A stretch of DNA of 32,500 bases. Origin: Pseudoalteromonas sp. A25 (GTDB taxonomy: Bacteria > Pseudomonadota > Gammaproteobacteria > Enterobacterales > Alteromonadaceae). The position numbers and the translations under genes are program-made. The notes under the pieces were generated by a model. The model was given only the letters and a program-made list of their open reading frames with translations. It was not told where the DNA came from and did not search any database. Below are positions 1-17,884 of this stretch, in pieces. The stretch is from contig NZ_AP021846.1 of NCBI RefSeq assembly GCF_009176705.1, forward strand, positions 1 to 32,500. Reading direction: 5' to 3'. How positions within the stretch are numbered: position 1 is the first letter of the stretch; the number at the start of each line of letters is the position of its first letter.

Positions 1-1401
1 GTGTATCTGTCGGTTTGGCAAAGTTGTTTATATGTATTGCAAGATGAATTACCATCTCAGCAATTTAGTATGTGGGTAAGACCGCTACAGGCAGAAAGTA
101 CCGAAGATACCTTGACGATTTATGCACCTAATCGCTTTGTGCTAGATTGGGTTCGAGAGAAATACCTAAATCGTATTAACGAACTATTGATTGAAATTTG
201 TGGTAACGAAGCGCCAGAACTGCGTTTTGATGTTGGTAGTAAACCCATTCTCGATCAGGCTGTTACGCAAGAAAGGTCGTCACAGCAGTCAACTAATATG
301 CAAAGCGGTAATCAAGCACCCGCAGCGCCTAAATTACCTGCTGGTAATGAAAAGGTGGAGCCTGCACCTAAATCAGCGTATAAACCGAACATAAAAGAGA
401 ACTATACGTTCGATAACTTTGTGGAAGGTAAATCTAACCAGCTTGCTAAAGCTGCGGCAACTCAAGTGGCCGATAACCCTGGCTCTGCATTTAATCCGGT
501 TTTTATCTATGGTGGTACAGGTTTAGGTAAAACGCACCTTTTGCACGCGGTAGGTAATGGTATTTTAGACAAAAAGCCAGATGCAAAAATTGTTTATATG
601 CATTCTGAGCGATTTGTTCAAGACATGGTAAAAGCTTTGCAGAATAACGCAATTGAAGAGTTCAAGCGTTATTATCGCAGCGTTGATGCATTGATGATCG
701 ATGATATTCAGTTTTTTGCTAATAAAGAGCGCTCGCAAGAAGAATTTTTCCATACCTTTAACGCACTGTTAGAGGGTAATCAACAAATTATATTAACCTC
801 AGATCGTTACCCCAAAGAGATTGAAGGGGTTGAAGATAGACTTAAATCTCGTTTTGGCTGGGGTCTAACGATTGCGATTGAGCCACCTGAGCTTGAAACG
901 CGTGTTGCTATATTAATGAAGAAGGCACAACAAAGTAATATCAACTTGCCGCATGAAGTGGCGTTTTTTATTGCTAAAAAGCTACGCTCGAATGTTCGCG
1001 AACTTGAAGGTGCTTTGAACCGTGTAATAGCAAATGCAAATTTTACCGGTCGTCCAATTTCCATCGACTTTGTAAAAGAAGCACTTCGTGATTTGTTGGC
1101 ACTGCAAGATAAGTTGGTTACCATCGATAATATTCAGCGTACAGTTGCAGAGTATTACCGTATTCGCGTATCAGATTTATTATCTAAGCGCCGTAGCCGC
1201 TCTGTAGCTCGACCACGTCAAGTAGCCATGGCGTTATCAAAAGAATTAACAAACCATAGTTTGCCTGAAATTGGCGATGCGTTTGGTGGCAGAGACCATA
1301 CAACGGTCTTACATGCATGTCGTAAAGTGAAGGCACTTCGTGATGAATCTCATGAAGTAAAAGAAGATTATCAAAACCTGATCAGAACATTGTCATCTTA
1401 A
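1..1401 (+). CDS. dnaA: Chromosomal replication initiator protein DnaA
   Basis: DnaA is the AAA+ ATPase that binds DnaA boxes at oriC, melts the origin and loads the helicase DnaB. The 466 residues match the E. coli length (467). The N-terminal helicase-interaction domain opens [10 protein letters not shown] and is followed by a Gln/Pro-rich linker at about residues 85-130. The Walker A motif GGTGLGKT is at residues 171-178 and Walker [10 protein letters not shown] begins at residue 231. The DNA-recognition signature GGRDHTTV is at residues 429-436 in the C-terminal helix-turn-helix domain. The start is GTG at base 1, and the N-terminus aligns with E. coli MSLSLWQQCL, so nothing is missing. 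The promoter, ribosome binding site and probably oriC lie before the window. First gene of the dnaA-dnaN-recF-gyrB cluster; dnaN follows after 14 bases. Confidence 0.98.
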   Translation: MYLSVWQSCLYVLQDELPSQQFSMWVRPLQAESTEDTLTIYAPNRFVLDWVREKYLNRINELLIEICGNEAPELRFDVGSKPILDQAVTQERSSQQSTNMQSGNQAPAAPKLPAGNEKVEPAPKSAYKPNIKENYTFDNFVEGKSNQLAKAAATQVADNPGSAFNPVFIYGGTGLGKTHLLHAVGNGILDKKPDAKIVYMHSERFVQDMVKALQNNAIEEFKRYYRSVDALMIDDIQFFANKERSQEEFFHTFNALLEGNQQIILTSDRYPKEIEGVEDRLKSRFGWGLTIAIEPPELETRVAILMKKAQQSNINLPHEVAFFIAKKLRSNVRELEGALNRVIANANFTGRPISIDFVKEALRDLLALQDKLVTIDNIQRTVAEYYRIRVSDLLSKRRSRSVARPRQVAMALSKELTNHSLPEIGDAFGGRDHTTVLHACRKVKALRDESHEVKEDYQNLIRTLSS

Positions 1402-1415
1402 GGGCTGTTTAAGTT

Positions 1416-2519
1416 ATGCAAATTACCATTTCAAGAGAGCAATTTTTAAAGCCGCTCATGCAGGTGTCTGGCGCCATTGAGCGCAAGCACACATTGCCCA
1501 TTTTATCTAACGTTCTGTTAGAGATAAAAGACGGAACCTTGGCAATGACAGGCACTGACTTAGAAATTGAGTTAGTTGCCTCAATCAGTCTAGAACAGCC
1601 AAGTGCGGATGCGAAAGTCACGTTGCCAGCTAAAAAGCTGCTTGATATCTGCAAAAGTTTGCCAGATGGTAGTGAGCTCAAACTTGAAAGCCAAGAGCAT
1701 CAATTGTTGATCACCAGTGGGAAAAGTCGTTTTTCTTTAACGACACTTGCAGCAGAAGATTTTCCTAATCTTGAGCAATGGGACGGGGAAGTTGAATTTC
1801 AATGTTCTCGCTTAGAATTGCGCAAGTTGCTTGAGAGCACGCACTTTTCTATGGCTAACCAAGATGTGCGCTATTACCTAAATGGGATGTCGTTTGAAGT
1901 AGACAATAACGAAATTAAAACTGTTGCAACAGATGGTCATCGTTTAGCGATAGCACAAAAAACACTAAATGCGTCAGTTAATACGCAGCGCCAGTTAATT
2001 ATTCCAAGAAAGGGCGTGCAAGAAATTATGCGTTTGTTGCCAGCTGATGATGAAAGTATCACTATTCAGTTTGGTGCGAATCATGTTCGTTTAATTGATG
2101 CGGAGTTTACATTCACCAGTAAACTTGTTGATGGTCGTTTTCCTGACTATCGTCGAGTGTTGCCCAGAGGTGGAGACAAACTAGTGCATGCAAACCGCGA
2201 ATGGCTCAGAAGTGCGTTCCAAAGAGTTTCTATTTTATCAAATGAAAAGTTCCGTGGGGTTCGCTTAAATTTATCTAGCGGCTTTTTGAAAATAAGCGCC
2301 AACAACCCAGAGCAAGAGCAAGCTGAAGAAGTGGTGGAAGTGGGCTATCAAGGCGATGACTTGGAAATTGGCTTTAACGTATCTTATGTGTTGGATGTCC
2401 TCAATACGTTAAAAACAGAAGATGTACAATTTACTTTGCTCGATTCTAACAGCAGTGCCCTGATTGAAGGGGTTGGTGATGAAGAAGCAACTTATGTTGT
2501 GATGCCAATGCGTTTGTAA
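1416..2519 (+). CDS. dnaN: DNA polymerase III beta sliding clamp
   Basis: The beta subunit is the ring-shaped dimer that tethers DNA polymerase III to DNA. It also docks Hda, MutS, ligase and other partners through a hydrophobic cleft. The 367 residues agree with the family (E. coli 366) and cover three repeated clamp domains. Family landmarks include the N-terminal MQITISREQFLKPL, the internal VATDGHRLAIA, the segment DGRFPDYRRVLP and the C-terminal VMPMRL, whose end forms part of the partner-binding pocket. It lies 14 bases after dnaA and one base before recF, indicating one transcript with translational coupling. The sequence is ordinary and intact. Confidence 0.98.
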   Translation: MQITISREQFLKPLMQVSGAIERKHTLPILSNVLLEIKDGTLAMTGTDLEIELVASISLEQPSADAKVTLPAKKLLDICKSLPDGSELKLESQEHQLLITSGKSRFSLTTLAAEDFPNLEQWDGEVEFQCSRLELRKLLESTHFSMANQDVRYYLNGMSFEVDNNEIKTVATDGHRLAIAQKTLNASVNTQRQLIIPRKGVQEIMRLLPADDESITIQFGANHVRLIDAEFTFTSKLVDGRFPDYRRVLPRGGDKLVHANREWLRSAFQRVSILSNEKFRGVRLNLSSGFLKISANNPEQEQAEEVVEVGYQGDDLEIGFNVSYVLDVLNTLKTEDVQFTLLDSNSSALIEGVGDEEATYVVMPMRL

Positions 2520-2520
2520 T

Positions 2521-3609
2521 ATGAGCTTAACGCATTTAAGCCTCGGTGATTTTCGTAACATCGAGGCGTTGGCTTTTGAGCCAAGTCCTGATATCAATAT
2601 TATTCACGGGGCAAATGGCAGCGGTAAAACGTCATTACTTGAAGCCATTTATTTTCTCTCTCACGGAAAGTCTTTTCGTACCAATAAGCCTAAGATCCTC
2701 ATTCGACATGAGCAAGCTCGATGCGTTGTTCATGCGAAAAAACAAATACATAACTTGTCTATACCAGTAGGTATTAGTAAAGACCAAGCAGGCGAAACTA
2801 AGCTAAAAATTCAAGGTCAGTCTAGCCGAAGAATGTCGGAACTAGCACAGCTGATTCCTGTTCAAGTTATTACGCCAGAGAGTTACGAGCTATTTTTTGG
2901 CGGGCCTAAAGAACGTCGAAAATTTTTAGATTTGGGTGTGTTCCACGTGGAACATGCTTTTTTTTCAGCATGGCGAGACTTTAATAAGATTCTTAAACAA
3001 CGCAACGCATTGCTTAAGTCAAAACCATCAAACTATACTGAGCAGGTGCAATATTGGGACAAGGAATTCGTCAACCTAGCCGAACAAATAAATAATCACA
3101 GAAAAGCGTATATAAGTAGGTTTGAAGCGCTATTTTTTGATAAAATAGCAGATCAAATACCCATATTTTCTGGGTTAGAATTACGTTATGATGCAGGATG
3201 GAAAAATTGTCTTGCGACACAACTAAAAGAACAATTTGAGCGTGATGTTAAGCTTGGCTATACAAGTAAAGGGCCACATAAGGCAGACTTTAGTTTTTTC
3301 AGCCAAGGTCACGGCGTAGAAAATATTTTGTCTCGAGGTCAACTCAAGCTACTTTTGTATGCACTAAAAGTATCACAGAATAGTTTGATTGAGTCAGAGA
3401 CTGATAAGCAGTCTATTCTGCTTATTGATGACTTACCTTCAGAGTTAGGTGAAGAAACGATGCAGAGTGTTTCTGCTTTATTGGCAAAGTGTCAGTCTCA
3501 GCTGTTCATTACTGCCATCACCGCTGAAAGTATTTCTGCTGTTGTGGAACCAATGCAAAGAGCATGTAGTATGTTCCACGTGAAACATGGCAGCTTAATA
3601 ACAAAATAA
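2521..3609 (+). CDS. recF: DNA replication and repair protein RecF
   Basis: RecF is an SMC/ABC-type ATPase that works with RecO and RecR to load RecA at single-strand gaps behind stalled forks. The 362 residues are close to the E. coli length (357). The Walker A motif GANGSGKTS is at residues 30-38, the ABC signature LSRGQ at residues 270-274 and Walker B LLIDDLPSEL at about residues 300-309, so all ATPase elements are present. The start ATG follows the dnaN stop by one base. The gene contains two parS palindromes, which encode the peptides FHVEH and FHVKH. The second sits close to the C-terminus, where as I recall E. coli RecF reads FTVEK. The codons there may therefore be constrained by ParB binding as well as by RecF function. 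Confidence 0.97.
   Translation: MSLTHLSLGDFRNIEALAFEPSPDINIIHGANGSGKTSLLEAIYFLSHGKSFRTNKPKILIRHEQARCVVHAKKQIHNLSIPVGISKDQAGETKLKIQGQSSRRMSELAQLIPVQVITPESYELFFGGPKERRKFLDLGVFHVEHAFFSAWRDFNKILKQRNALLKSKPSNYTEQVQYWDKEFVNLAEQINNHRKAYISRFEALFFDKIADQIPIFSGLELRYDAGWKNCLATQLKEQFERDVKLGYTSKGPHKADFSFFSQGHGVENILSRGQLKLLLYALKVSQNSLIESETDKQSILLIDDLPSELGEETMQSVSALLAKCQSQLFITAITAESISAVVEPMQRACSMFHVKHGSLITK
2939..2954. other. parS site 1 (chromosome partitioning, ParB-binding)
   Basis: The sequence TGTTCCACGTGGAACA is a perfect 16-bp palindrome. It matches the conserved bacterial parS consensus (TGTTTCACGTGAAACA and the TGTTCCACGTGGAACA variant). ParB nucleates here and spreads to form the partition complex that ParA segregates. 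The site lies inside recF, about 2.9 kb from the dnaA start, consistent with parS clustering near the origin. parA and parB are not in the window. Confidence 0.9.
3572..3587. other. parS site 2 (chromosome partitioning, ParB-binding)
   Basis: TGTTCCACGTGAAACA differs from site 1 at one base and is a hybrid of the two common parS half-sites. It lies near the 3' end of recF, 633 bases from site 1 and 35 bases before the gyrB ATG. Two sites this close to the origin and this similar make chance very unlikely. Confidence 0.88.
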
Positions 3610-6045
<2,436 letters not shown>

Positions 6046-6060
6046 TACCAAAAATGTAGG

Positions 6061-6087
6061 AAAAAGCAGCCATTTGGCTGCTTTTTT
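6061..6087 (+). terminator. Intrinsic terminator after gyrB
   Basis: An AAAAAGCAGCC arm, an ATTT loop and a GGCTGCTTTTTT arm form a GC-rich stem ending in a run of T, beginning 15 bases after the gyrB stop. It should end the dnaA-dnaN-recF-gyrB transcript. Confidence 0.9.
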
Positions 6088-6099
6088 GCATTTTAACGC

Positions 6100-6128
6100 T
6101 TAAAACGTGACACCGCTCGCGGTATACT
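6100..6128 (+). promoter_or_regulatory. Putative sigma-70 promoter for glyQS
   Basis: TTAAAA at 6100-6105 and TATACT at 6123-6128 are separated by 17 bases, a good spacing for a housekeeping promoter. The pair lies between the gyrB terminator and the glyQ ATG, leaving a leader of roughly 85-90 bases. The -35 is a weak match, so this is inference. Confidence 0.45.
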
Positions 6129-6222
6129 GAGCATAATTTTCAATCATTATTCCTTGCTGGCGTGTACGTTCCTACCGCTTGTTTCAAGGGCAATAAAGAT
6201 CCTAATTATAAATAAGCCAACT

Positions 6223-7122
6223 ATGCAAAAATATGACGTTAAAACCTTTCAAGGGTTGATCCTGGCTTTACAGGACTACTGGGCCCAACAGGGGTGTGTG
6301 ATAGCACAACCTTTAGATATGGAAGTGGGTGCAGGTACCTTTCATCCGCTAACTTTCTTAAAATCAATTGGCCCTGAGCCAATGTCGAGTGCGTATGTGC
6401 AGCCATGCCGCCGTCCAACCGATGGCCGTTATGGTGAGAACCCAAACCGCCTACAGCATTACTACCAGTTTCAAGTAGTGCTAAAGCCATCCCCTGATAA
6501 CATTCAGGAGCTTTACTTGGGCTCGCTTGCAGCGATGGGTATTGATACCTTAACTCACGAAGTGCGCTTTGTAGAGGATAACTGGGAATCTCCAACGCTC
6601 GGTGCGTGGGGTCTTGGATGGGAAGTGTGGTTGAACGGCATGGAAGTCACTCAGTTTACCTACTTCCAGCAGGTAGGGGGCTTGGAGTGCGCGCCTGTCA
6701 CAGGTGAAATCACCTATGGATTAGAGCGCCTTGCCATGTATATACAAGGTGTTGATAGCATCTATGACCTCGTTTGGACCGACGGTCCTATGGGCAAAGT
6801 GACCTATGGTGACGTATTCCATCAAAACGAAGTAGAGCAGTCGACCTATAACTTTGAACACGCTGATGTAGATGCATTATTTGCTCAATTTGATCAATGT
6901 GAAAAAGAAAGTGAAAAGCTGATTGCTGCAGGTTTACCACTACCTGCATATGAGCAGGTGATGAAAGCGTCTCACGCTTTTAATTTACTTGATGCGCGTC
7001 ACGCTATCTCAGTAACCGAACGTCAGCGTTATATTTTGCGTGTACGTGCGCTGTCTAAAGCGTGCGCACAAGCATATTATGATGCGCGTGAAGCGCTTGG
7101 TTTCCCGCTTTGTAAGGATTAA
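6223..7122 (+). CDS. glyQ: Glycyl-tRNA synthetase alpha subunit
   Basis: The alpha subunit of the bacterial alpha2beta2 glycyl-tRNA synthetase carries the class II catalytic core that activates glycine and charges tRNA-Gly. The 299 residues match the family (E. coli 303). Hallmarks are the N-terminal [13 protein letters not shown], then [42 protein letters not shown] and the C-terminal [14 protein letters not shown]. The ATG at 6223 reproduces the conserved N-terminus; an in-frame ATG 69 bases earlier would add a tail the family lacks. No strong Shine-Dalgarno is visible. glyS begins two bases after the stop, so the two subunits are co-translated. Confidence 0.97.
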   Translation: MQKYDVKTFQGLILALQDYWAQQGCVIAQPLDMEVGAGTFHPLTFLKSIGPEPMSSAYVQPCRRPTDGRYGENPNRLQHYYQFQVVLKPSPDNIQELYLGSLAAMGIDTLTHEVRFVEDNWESPTLGAWGLGWEVWLNGMEVTQFTYFQQVGGLECAPVTGEITYGLERLAMYIQGVDSIYDLVWTDGPMGKVTYGDVFHQNEVEQSTYNFEHADVDALFAQFDQCEKESEKLIAAGLPLPAYEQVMKASHAFNLLDARHAISVTERQRYILRVRALSKACAQAYYDAREALGFPLCKD

Positions 7123-7124
7123 GC

Positions 7125-9194
7125 ATGTTGACTGACAATCTATTAGTAGAAATTGGTACCGAAGAGTTACCACCAAAAGCCTTACGTAAGCTTGCAGAGG
7201 CATTTCGCGATAACATGGCTGGCGAATTAGCAGCACTTGAGCTTGGTTATCAAGCCATTGATTGGTACGCGTCGCCTCGTCGTTTAGGTTTAAAAGTAAC
7301 GGCACTTGAAACACAGCAACAAGATAAGATAGTCGAAAAACGCGGCCCTGCAACGAAAGCTGCTTTTGATGCCGACGGTAACCCAACTAAAGCCGCACAG
7401 GGTTGGGCCAGAGGCTGTGGTATCGATGTAAGCGAAGCCCAGACCTTAGAAACAGATAAAGGTGCATGGCTAATGCACCGCGCAACGGTAAAAGGTCAGC
7501 AAACAGTTGAGCTGCTCGCTGACGCGATAACCAAAGCTCTAGCTAAATTGCCGATCCCTAAGCCAATGCGATGGGGCGCCTATAAGACCCAGTTTATTCG
7601 TCCTGTACATACAGTTGCAGTGTTACTGGGCAGCACCCAAGTACAAGGTGAAGTCCTTGGTAAGCAGATCAGCAATGAGCTACAAGGTCACCGTTTCCAT
7701 CACCCTGAGCGTGTTACCGTCAAGCACGCAGATGAGGTGTTTGATGTACTGAAAGCTGCTTATGTAATTGCTGATTACCAAGCGCGAAAAGAGATGATAC
7801 GAGCGCAAATTGAAGCTGCCGCAAACGCAGTTAACGCTCAAGTAGCTATGGATGAGGATCTACTTGAAGAAGTGACATCATTAGTAGAGTGGCCTGTAAC
7901 ACTCACTGCCTCATTTGAAGAATCATTTTTAGATGTGCCTGCTGAAGCTTTGATCTACACCATGAAGGATGACCAAAAGTACTTCCCACTGCTAGATAGC
8001 AACGGCCAGTTGATTAATAAATTCTTATTTGTTTCTAATATTGAAAGCAAAGATCCAAGCGTTGTTATCTCTGGTAATGAGAAAGTTGTTCGCCCACGAT
8101 TAGCTGATGCGCAATTTTTCTTTGAAACAGATAAGAAGAAAACTCTAGAAAGCCGTTTAGCCTCTCTTGATAGCGTATTGTTCCAAAAGCAATTGGGTAC
8201 GCTCAAAGATAAGTCTGAGCGCATTTCGGCATTGGCAGGTTATATTGCTGCGCAAGTGGGTGCAGATAAGGTGCTTGCTGAGCGAGCTGGCTTACTGAGT
8301 AAAACAGATCTAATGACCGAAATGGTTATGGAGTTCACCGATGTGCAAGGTGTTATGGGAATGCACTATGCGCGTATTGATGGTGAAGCTGAAGAAGTGG
8401 CATTGGCACAAAATGAGCAATATATGCCGCGTTTTGCAGGGGACGATTTACCTTCAAACCCAATTAGCTATGCGGTAGCACTTGCTGATAAGTTTGACAC
8501 CCTAGTCGGTATTTTTGGTATTGGCCAAGCACCGAAAGGTGACAAAGACCCATTTGCTTTACGTCGTGCTGCAATTGGTGCACTACGTATTATGGTTGAA
8601 AAAGAGCTGGCGCTTGACATCAACGATGTGGTTGCAAAATCTCGAGAGCTGTTTGGCGATAAGCTAAGCAACGATAACGTTGCTGAAGATGTCTTAGAGT
8701 TTATGCTGGGTCGTTTCCGCGCTTGGTATCAAGATGAAGGTATCAGCGTAGATGTTATTCAGGCGGTGCTAGTGCGTCGTCCTACAGCCCCTGTTGATTT
8801 TGACCGTCGTGTAAAAGCAGTGAGTCACTTCCGTTCATTACCACAAGCAGAAGCACTGGCGGCCGCAAATAAGCGAGTGAACAATATTCTTGCTAAGAAC
8901 AATGTTACCTCTGATGCACAAGTTAACAGTGCATTGTTAGGTGAGGATGCTGAGAAAGTACTGGCTGAGCAAGTAGCGGCGCTGACGACTGAATTGGCAC
9001 CTATCTATGAGCAAGGCGACTATCAACAAGCGTTAACACGGTTAGCGAGCTTGCGCGAAGCGGTAGACACTTTCTTTGATAACGTGATGGTGATGGCTGA
9101 TGATGAAGCGGTGAAGCAAAACCGTTTGGCGCTTCTGAGCCAACTTAGCCGCTTGTTTTTAAATACAGCGGATATTTCTGTATTACAAAACTAA
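7125..9194 (+). CDS. glyS: Glycyl-tRNA synthetase beta subunit
   Basis: The beta subunit of tetrameric glycyl-tRNA synthetase binds tRNA-Gly and is needed for aminoacylation by the GlyQ dimer. The 689 residues equal the E. coli length. Recognisable blocks are [15 protein letters not shown] at the N-terminus, IEKRGPA-type [19 protein letters not shown], the central [19 protein letters not shown], then [23 protein letters not shown] and [14 protein letters not shown]. The C-terminal anticodon-binding region begins around [18 protein letters not shown] at 7114-7118, within the end of glyQ, is the ribosome binding site six bases before the ATG. An intrinsic terminator follows. Confidence 0.97.
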   Translation: MLTDNLLVEIGTEELPPKALRKLAEAFRDNMAGELAALELGYQAIDWYASPRRLGLKVTALETQQQDKIVEKRGPATKAAFDADGNPTKAAQGWARGCGIDVSEAQTLETDKGAWLMHRATVKGQQTVELLADAITKALAKLPIPKPMRWGAYKTQFIRPVHTVAVLLGSTQVQGEVLGKQISNELQGHRFHHPERVTVKHADEVFDVLKAAYVIADYQARKEMIRAQIEAAANAVNAQVAMDEDLLEEVTSLVEWPVTLTASFEESFLDVPAEALIYTMKDDQKYFPLLDSNGQLINKFLFVSNIESKDPSVVISGNEKVVRPRLADAQFFFETDKKKTLESRLASLDSVLFQKQLGTLKDKSERISALAGYIAAQVGADKVLAERAGLLSKTDLMTEMVMEFTDVQGVMGMHYARIDGEAEEVALAQNEQYMPRFAGDDLPSNPISYAVALADKFDTLVGIFGIGQAPKGDKDPFALRRAAIGALRIMVEKELALDINDVVAKSRELFGDKLSNDNVAEDVLEFMLGRFRAWYQDEGISVDVIQAVLVRRPTAPVDFDRRVKAVSHFRSLPQAEALAAANKRVNNILAKNNVTSDAQVNSALLGEDAEKVLAEQVAALTTELAPIYEQGDYQQALTRLASLREAVDTFFDNVMVMADDEAVKQNRLALLSQLSRLFLNTADISVLQN

Positions 9195-9211
9195 ACTGAA
9201 TCATGCAATAG

Positions 9212-9243
9212 AAAAAGCCAGCACTGTCGTGTTGGCTTTTTTT
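9212..9243 (+). terminator. Intrinsic terminator after glyS
   Basis: AAGCCAGCAC and GTGTTGGCTT pair over ten positions (one G-T) around a TGTC loop, followed by TTTTT. It lies about 20 bases past the glyS stop. Confidence 0.9.
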
Positions 9244-9264
9244 CTTGGTATGTCTGATACCAAG
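9244..9264. repeat. Perfect 8-bp inverted repeat, candidate operator
   Basis: CTTGGTAT and ATACCAAG flank a five-base centre (GTCTG). The repeat begins immediately after the glyS terminator T-run and ends 60 bases before the lipoprotein ATG. It has the size of a transcription-factor operator, but it could also be a second hairpin or a dispersed chromosomal repeat. I recall TTGGTAT/ATACCAA palindromes being common in this group of bacteria. Confidence 0.45.
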
Positions 9265-9324
9265 AGTAAGCAAGTATTCACTTAAGTACGCTTAACCTGC
9301 GGTCATCTTTATTGGAGTAGTAAA

Positions 9325-9768
9325 ATGAAAAAGCTCACTTTGGTTGTACTCTCGCTGTTATTAGCTGCGTGTTCAAGCCAAATTAACTCACCGGATAGTC
9401 ATGTTAGTAGCCAGTCAGTGGTAGATGTATTTGACCGTACTATGTATTTGCGAGGCGACTTCACGCTTTGGGACGCTGAGCCGCATTATATTCTTAAACC
9501 AAGAACTGCGGGTGTTTATTCCGTAAAAGCAAAATTTATGAGTCCGGGTAAGGTCTATGAATTTAAAATTGCGGATGAACAGTGGAGCAAAGGATATAAC
9601 TGTGGCTATAAAGTACAAGGTAATTTAAAACTGGGCCAGCCACAACTGGCTGACTGTAACACTATATATAACTATTTTAGTTTTGTACCAAACAAAAAAG
9701 GTTGGTATATCATTACGTTTGACTACAGCGATAGTCAGTCACCAACAGTGACAGTAAACAAGGCATAG
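9325..9768 (+). CDS. Lipoprotein with starch-binding-like beta-sandwich domain, function unknown
   Basis: A 147-residue protein with a type II signal peptide: MKKL, a hydrophobic stretch, then the lipobox LAAC with Cys16 as the lipid-attachment residue. Ser at +2 favours sorting to the outer membrane. A short Ser-rich linker (residues 17-35) leads to one compact domain (about 38-145). Its pattern MYLRGDFTLWDAEPHY ... GVYSVKAKF ... YEFKIADEQWS resembles the CBM48/pullulanase-type immunoglobulin-like fold that binds or abuts alpha-glucans. Cys93 and Cys111 could form a disulfide. There is no catalytic module. The ribosome binding site GGAG is seven bases before the ATG. It stands alone between glyS and the convergent tusA. 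I do not recognise a named family; the glycan-binding idea is inference from a fold-level resemblance. Confidence 0.8.
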   Translation: MKKLTLVVLSLLLAACSSQINSPDSHVSSQSVVDVFDRTMYLRGDFTLWDAEPHYILKPRTAGVYSVKAKFMSPGKVYEFKIADEQWSKGYNCGYKVQGNLKLGQPQLADCNTIYNYFSFVPNKKGWYIITFDYSDSQSPTVTVNKA

Positions 9769-9784
9769 TGATAGCCTGTTTCGT

Positions 9785-10024
9785 TTATCGGCCTTTTTTT
9801 AGCACGTAGCGAAAAGGGGCCTGCTCAACTTCTTTGGCCAACAGTGTGTGGTCCATAAATTCGCAAAAGCTTGGAATGTCTCGCGTAGTTGAGGGGTCAT
9901 CAGCGATAATTAATAGTGTTTCGCCGTCGTTCATTTTGCGTACCATGCCTCTGATCATCATTACAGGCTCAGGACAGCGTAGTCCCATGGCATCAAGCGT
10001 ATGATCTGCTTTAGAAAATGGCAT
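9785..10024 (-). CDS. tusA: Sulfurtransferase TusA
   Basis: TusA takes persulfide sulfur from the cysteine desulfurase IscS and passes it to TusBCD-TusE for 2-thiolation of wobble uridine in tRNA by MnmA. It also feeds sulfur to molybdenum cofactor synthesis. The 79 residues (E. coli 81) show the family pattern: [19 protein letters not shown], with the catalytic Cys17 in the CPEP motif, then [20 protein letters not shown] and the C-terminal FRYVLKKG. The ribosome binding site AGAGGA lies six bases before the ATG. Convergent with the lipoprotein gene; the two stops are 16 bases apart. Confidence 0.96.
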   Translation of the reverse strand: MPFSKADHTLDAMGLRCPEPVMMIRGMVRKMNDGETLLIIADDPSTTRDIPSFCEFMDHTLLAKEVEQAPFRYVLKKGR

Positions 10025-10116
10025 GATAATCCTCTTTTTACGTCTAGAATGCTAAAGTTAGCCCGCTATTTTACCCATAGCTGTAAAACAAATAAACCGA
10101 TGCTGACAAAAAGACA

Positions 10117-10153
10117 AGAAAAAAGGTAAAGCAACTAACATCGCTTTACCTTT
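10117..10153 (-). terminator. Intrinsic terminator after fadBA
   Basis: On the minus strand AAAGGTAAAGC and GCTTTACCTTT pair perfectly over 11 positions around a ten-base loop, followed by further T residues (TTTTTTCTTG overall). It lies about 58 bases beyond the fadA stop. The rest of the 186-base gap to tusA (10025-10210) should hold the tusA promoter, but I see no convincing one. Confidence 0.85.
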
Positions 10154-10210
10154 GTCACCAAGTTGAATTGGGGTTAGCCAAGTAGACAACTTACCTGGCT
10201 AGGGGATTGA

Positions 10211-13556
<3,346 letters not shown>

Positions 13557-13577
13557 GCTTGTTCTCCCGTGTAGTTA

Positions 13578-13594
13578 CACTGGTACGATGAGTT
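13578..13594. promoter_or_regulatory. FadR-like operator upstream of fadBA
   Basis: CACTGGTACGATGAGTT keeps the core CTGGTnCGA and the GTT end of the E. coli FadR consensus (AGCTGGTCCGAYNTGTT); 13 of 17 positions agree, counting the N. It lies between the divergent fadB and slt genes, close to the fadB start, where repression of beta-oxidation in the absence of long-chain acyl-CoA would be expected. The rest of the 271-base interval 13557-13827 holds no gene I can support. Confidence 0.65.
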
Positions 13595-13827
13595 GCTATT
13601 TCACCCAGTTTGGCCGCTTTAAATGAAAAATGCAATGAAAAATTTACTCAGCGTTTACCCATATCTTAAAAAGTGTAAGCTTTGGTGATATGGTGGCTGT
13701 GTCTCTTTTTATGAACTTACAGCCTAGTCAGGATTTACTGGTTTTGCTGCATAAGTTGGGCTGTAGGGGAAAGGTTATTGACTTTCATCTTACACATTTT
13801 AAGACAACTAATTATTCGAAGGTCAAT

Positions 13828-17156
<3,329 letters not shown>

Positions 17157-17171
17157 ACTCTCGGTGTATGA

Positions 17172-17198
17172 TTAAAGGGAGCATAAGGCTCCCTTTAA
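17172..17198 (+). terminator. Hairpin terminator after pepQ
   Basis: TTAAAGGGAGC and GCTCCCTTTAA pair perfectly over 11 bases around ATAAG, starting 15 bases after the pepQ stop. The T-run after it is poor (ATTTG), so termination may be partial with read-through into the next gene 23 bases on. Confidence 0.7.
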
Positions 17199-17221
17199 AT
17201 TTGTAAGGCGTTACATCATTC

Positions 17222-17836
17222 ATGTCTGAATACCATATCCCATCTGGCTCTTTGAGTTACCACGAAGAAATTAAAAAAAGCACCTTCATTGTTCACCTAG
17301 CCCACACCCCGAGTATTAACGATGCAAAGGCATTTATTAAACAGATAAATGAACAGTACCCTGACGCACGCCATAATTGTTGGGCGCATGTAGCGGGTCA
17401 GCCGGGTGGCAGCCATGTTTATGGGTTCTCAGATGATGGCGAACCAAATGGCACTGCAGGTAAGCCTATGCTCAATGTATTGATAGGCTCAGGGCTTGGT
17501 GAGGTAACAGCAGTGACCACGCGCTACTTTGGCGGGATAAAGCTTGGTACAGGAGGATTGGTAAGAGCATATGGCGGTACGCTAAACAATGCGTTGGCGC
17601 AATTGCAAACCAGCTTAAAGATACCATCGGTACAGTTAGTGGGGGATTCTGACTACGCTTTACAGGGGATTATAGAGCAATATCTTAATAGCCATTTTAC
17701 GGTATTGAACATAGACAAGCTGTATGGCGCTCATATTCAGTGGCAAATTGACATTGACCACAGGCAAGCACAGCAAGCAAAGCAAGAAATTTTGGATTTA
17801 ACGCATGGTGTGGTTGAGTTAAAAATCAAAGCATAA
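17222..17836 (+). CDS. yigZ: YigZ/IMPACT family protein
   Basis: A 204-residue protein of the UPF0029/IMPACT family, the same length as E. coli YigZ. The N-terminal IMPACT domain has KKSTFIVHLAHT, DARHNCWAHV, FSDDGEPNGTAGKPML, TRYFGGIKLGTGGLVRAYG. The C-terminal ferredoxin-like DUF1949 domain covers about residues 138-204. The biochemical role in bacteria is uncertain; the eukaryotic relative IMPACT acts on the GCN1/GCN2 translation-control system. The gene sits between pepQ and trkH, an arrangement shared with E. coli (fadBA-pepQ-yigZ-trkH). The ribosome binding site is weak. trkH starts 48 bases later, probably on the same transcript. Confidence 0.93.
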   Translation: MSEYHIPSGSLSYHEEIKKSTFIVHLAHTPSINDAKAFIKQINEQYPDARHNCWAHVAGQPGGSHVYGFSDDGEPNGTAGKPMLNVLIGSGLGEVTAVTTRYFGGIKLGTGGLVRAYGGTLNNALAQLQTSLKIPSVQLVGDSDYALQGIIEQYLNSHFTVLNIDKLYGAHIQWQIDIDHRQAQQAKQEILDLTHGVVELKIKA

Positions 17837-17884
17837 GACAATCAACACTCTAAAACTTTAAATGACAGATAAGCGAAACGCGGC

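Noticed and set aside
9769..9800. T-run between the lipoprotein gene and tusA suggesting a terminator
   Set aside because: The T-run is the complement of lysine codons at the tusA end, and no matching stem precedes it.
13690..13827. In-frame 46-codon upstream extension of slt
   Set aside because: It would bury the clear signal peptide beginning at 13828, which has its own GAAGGT ribosome binding site.
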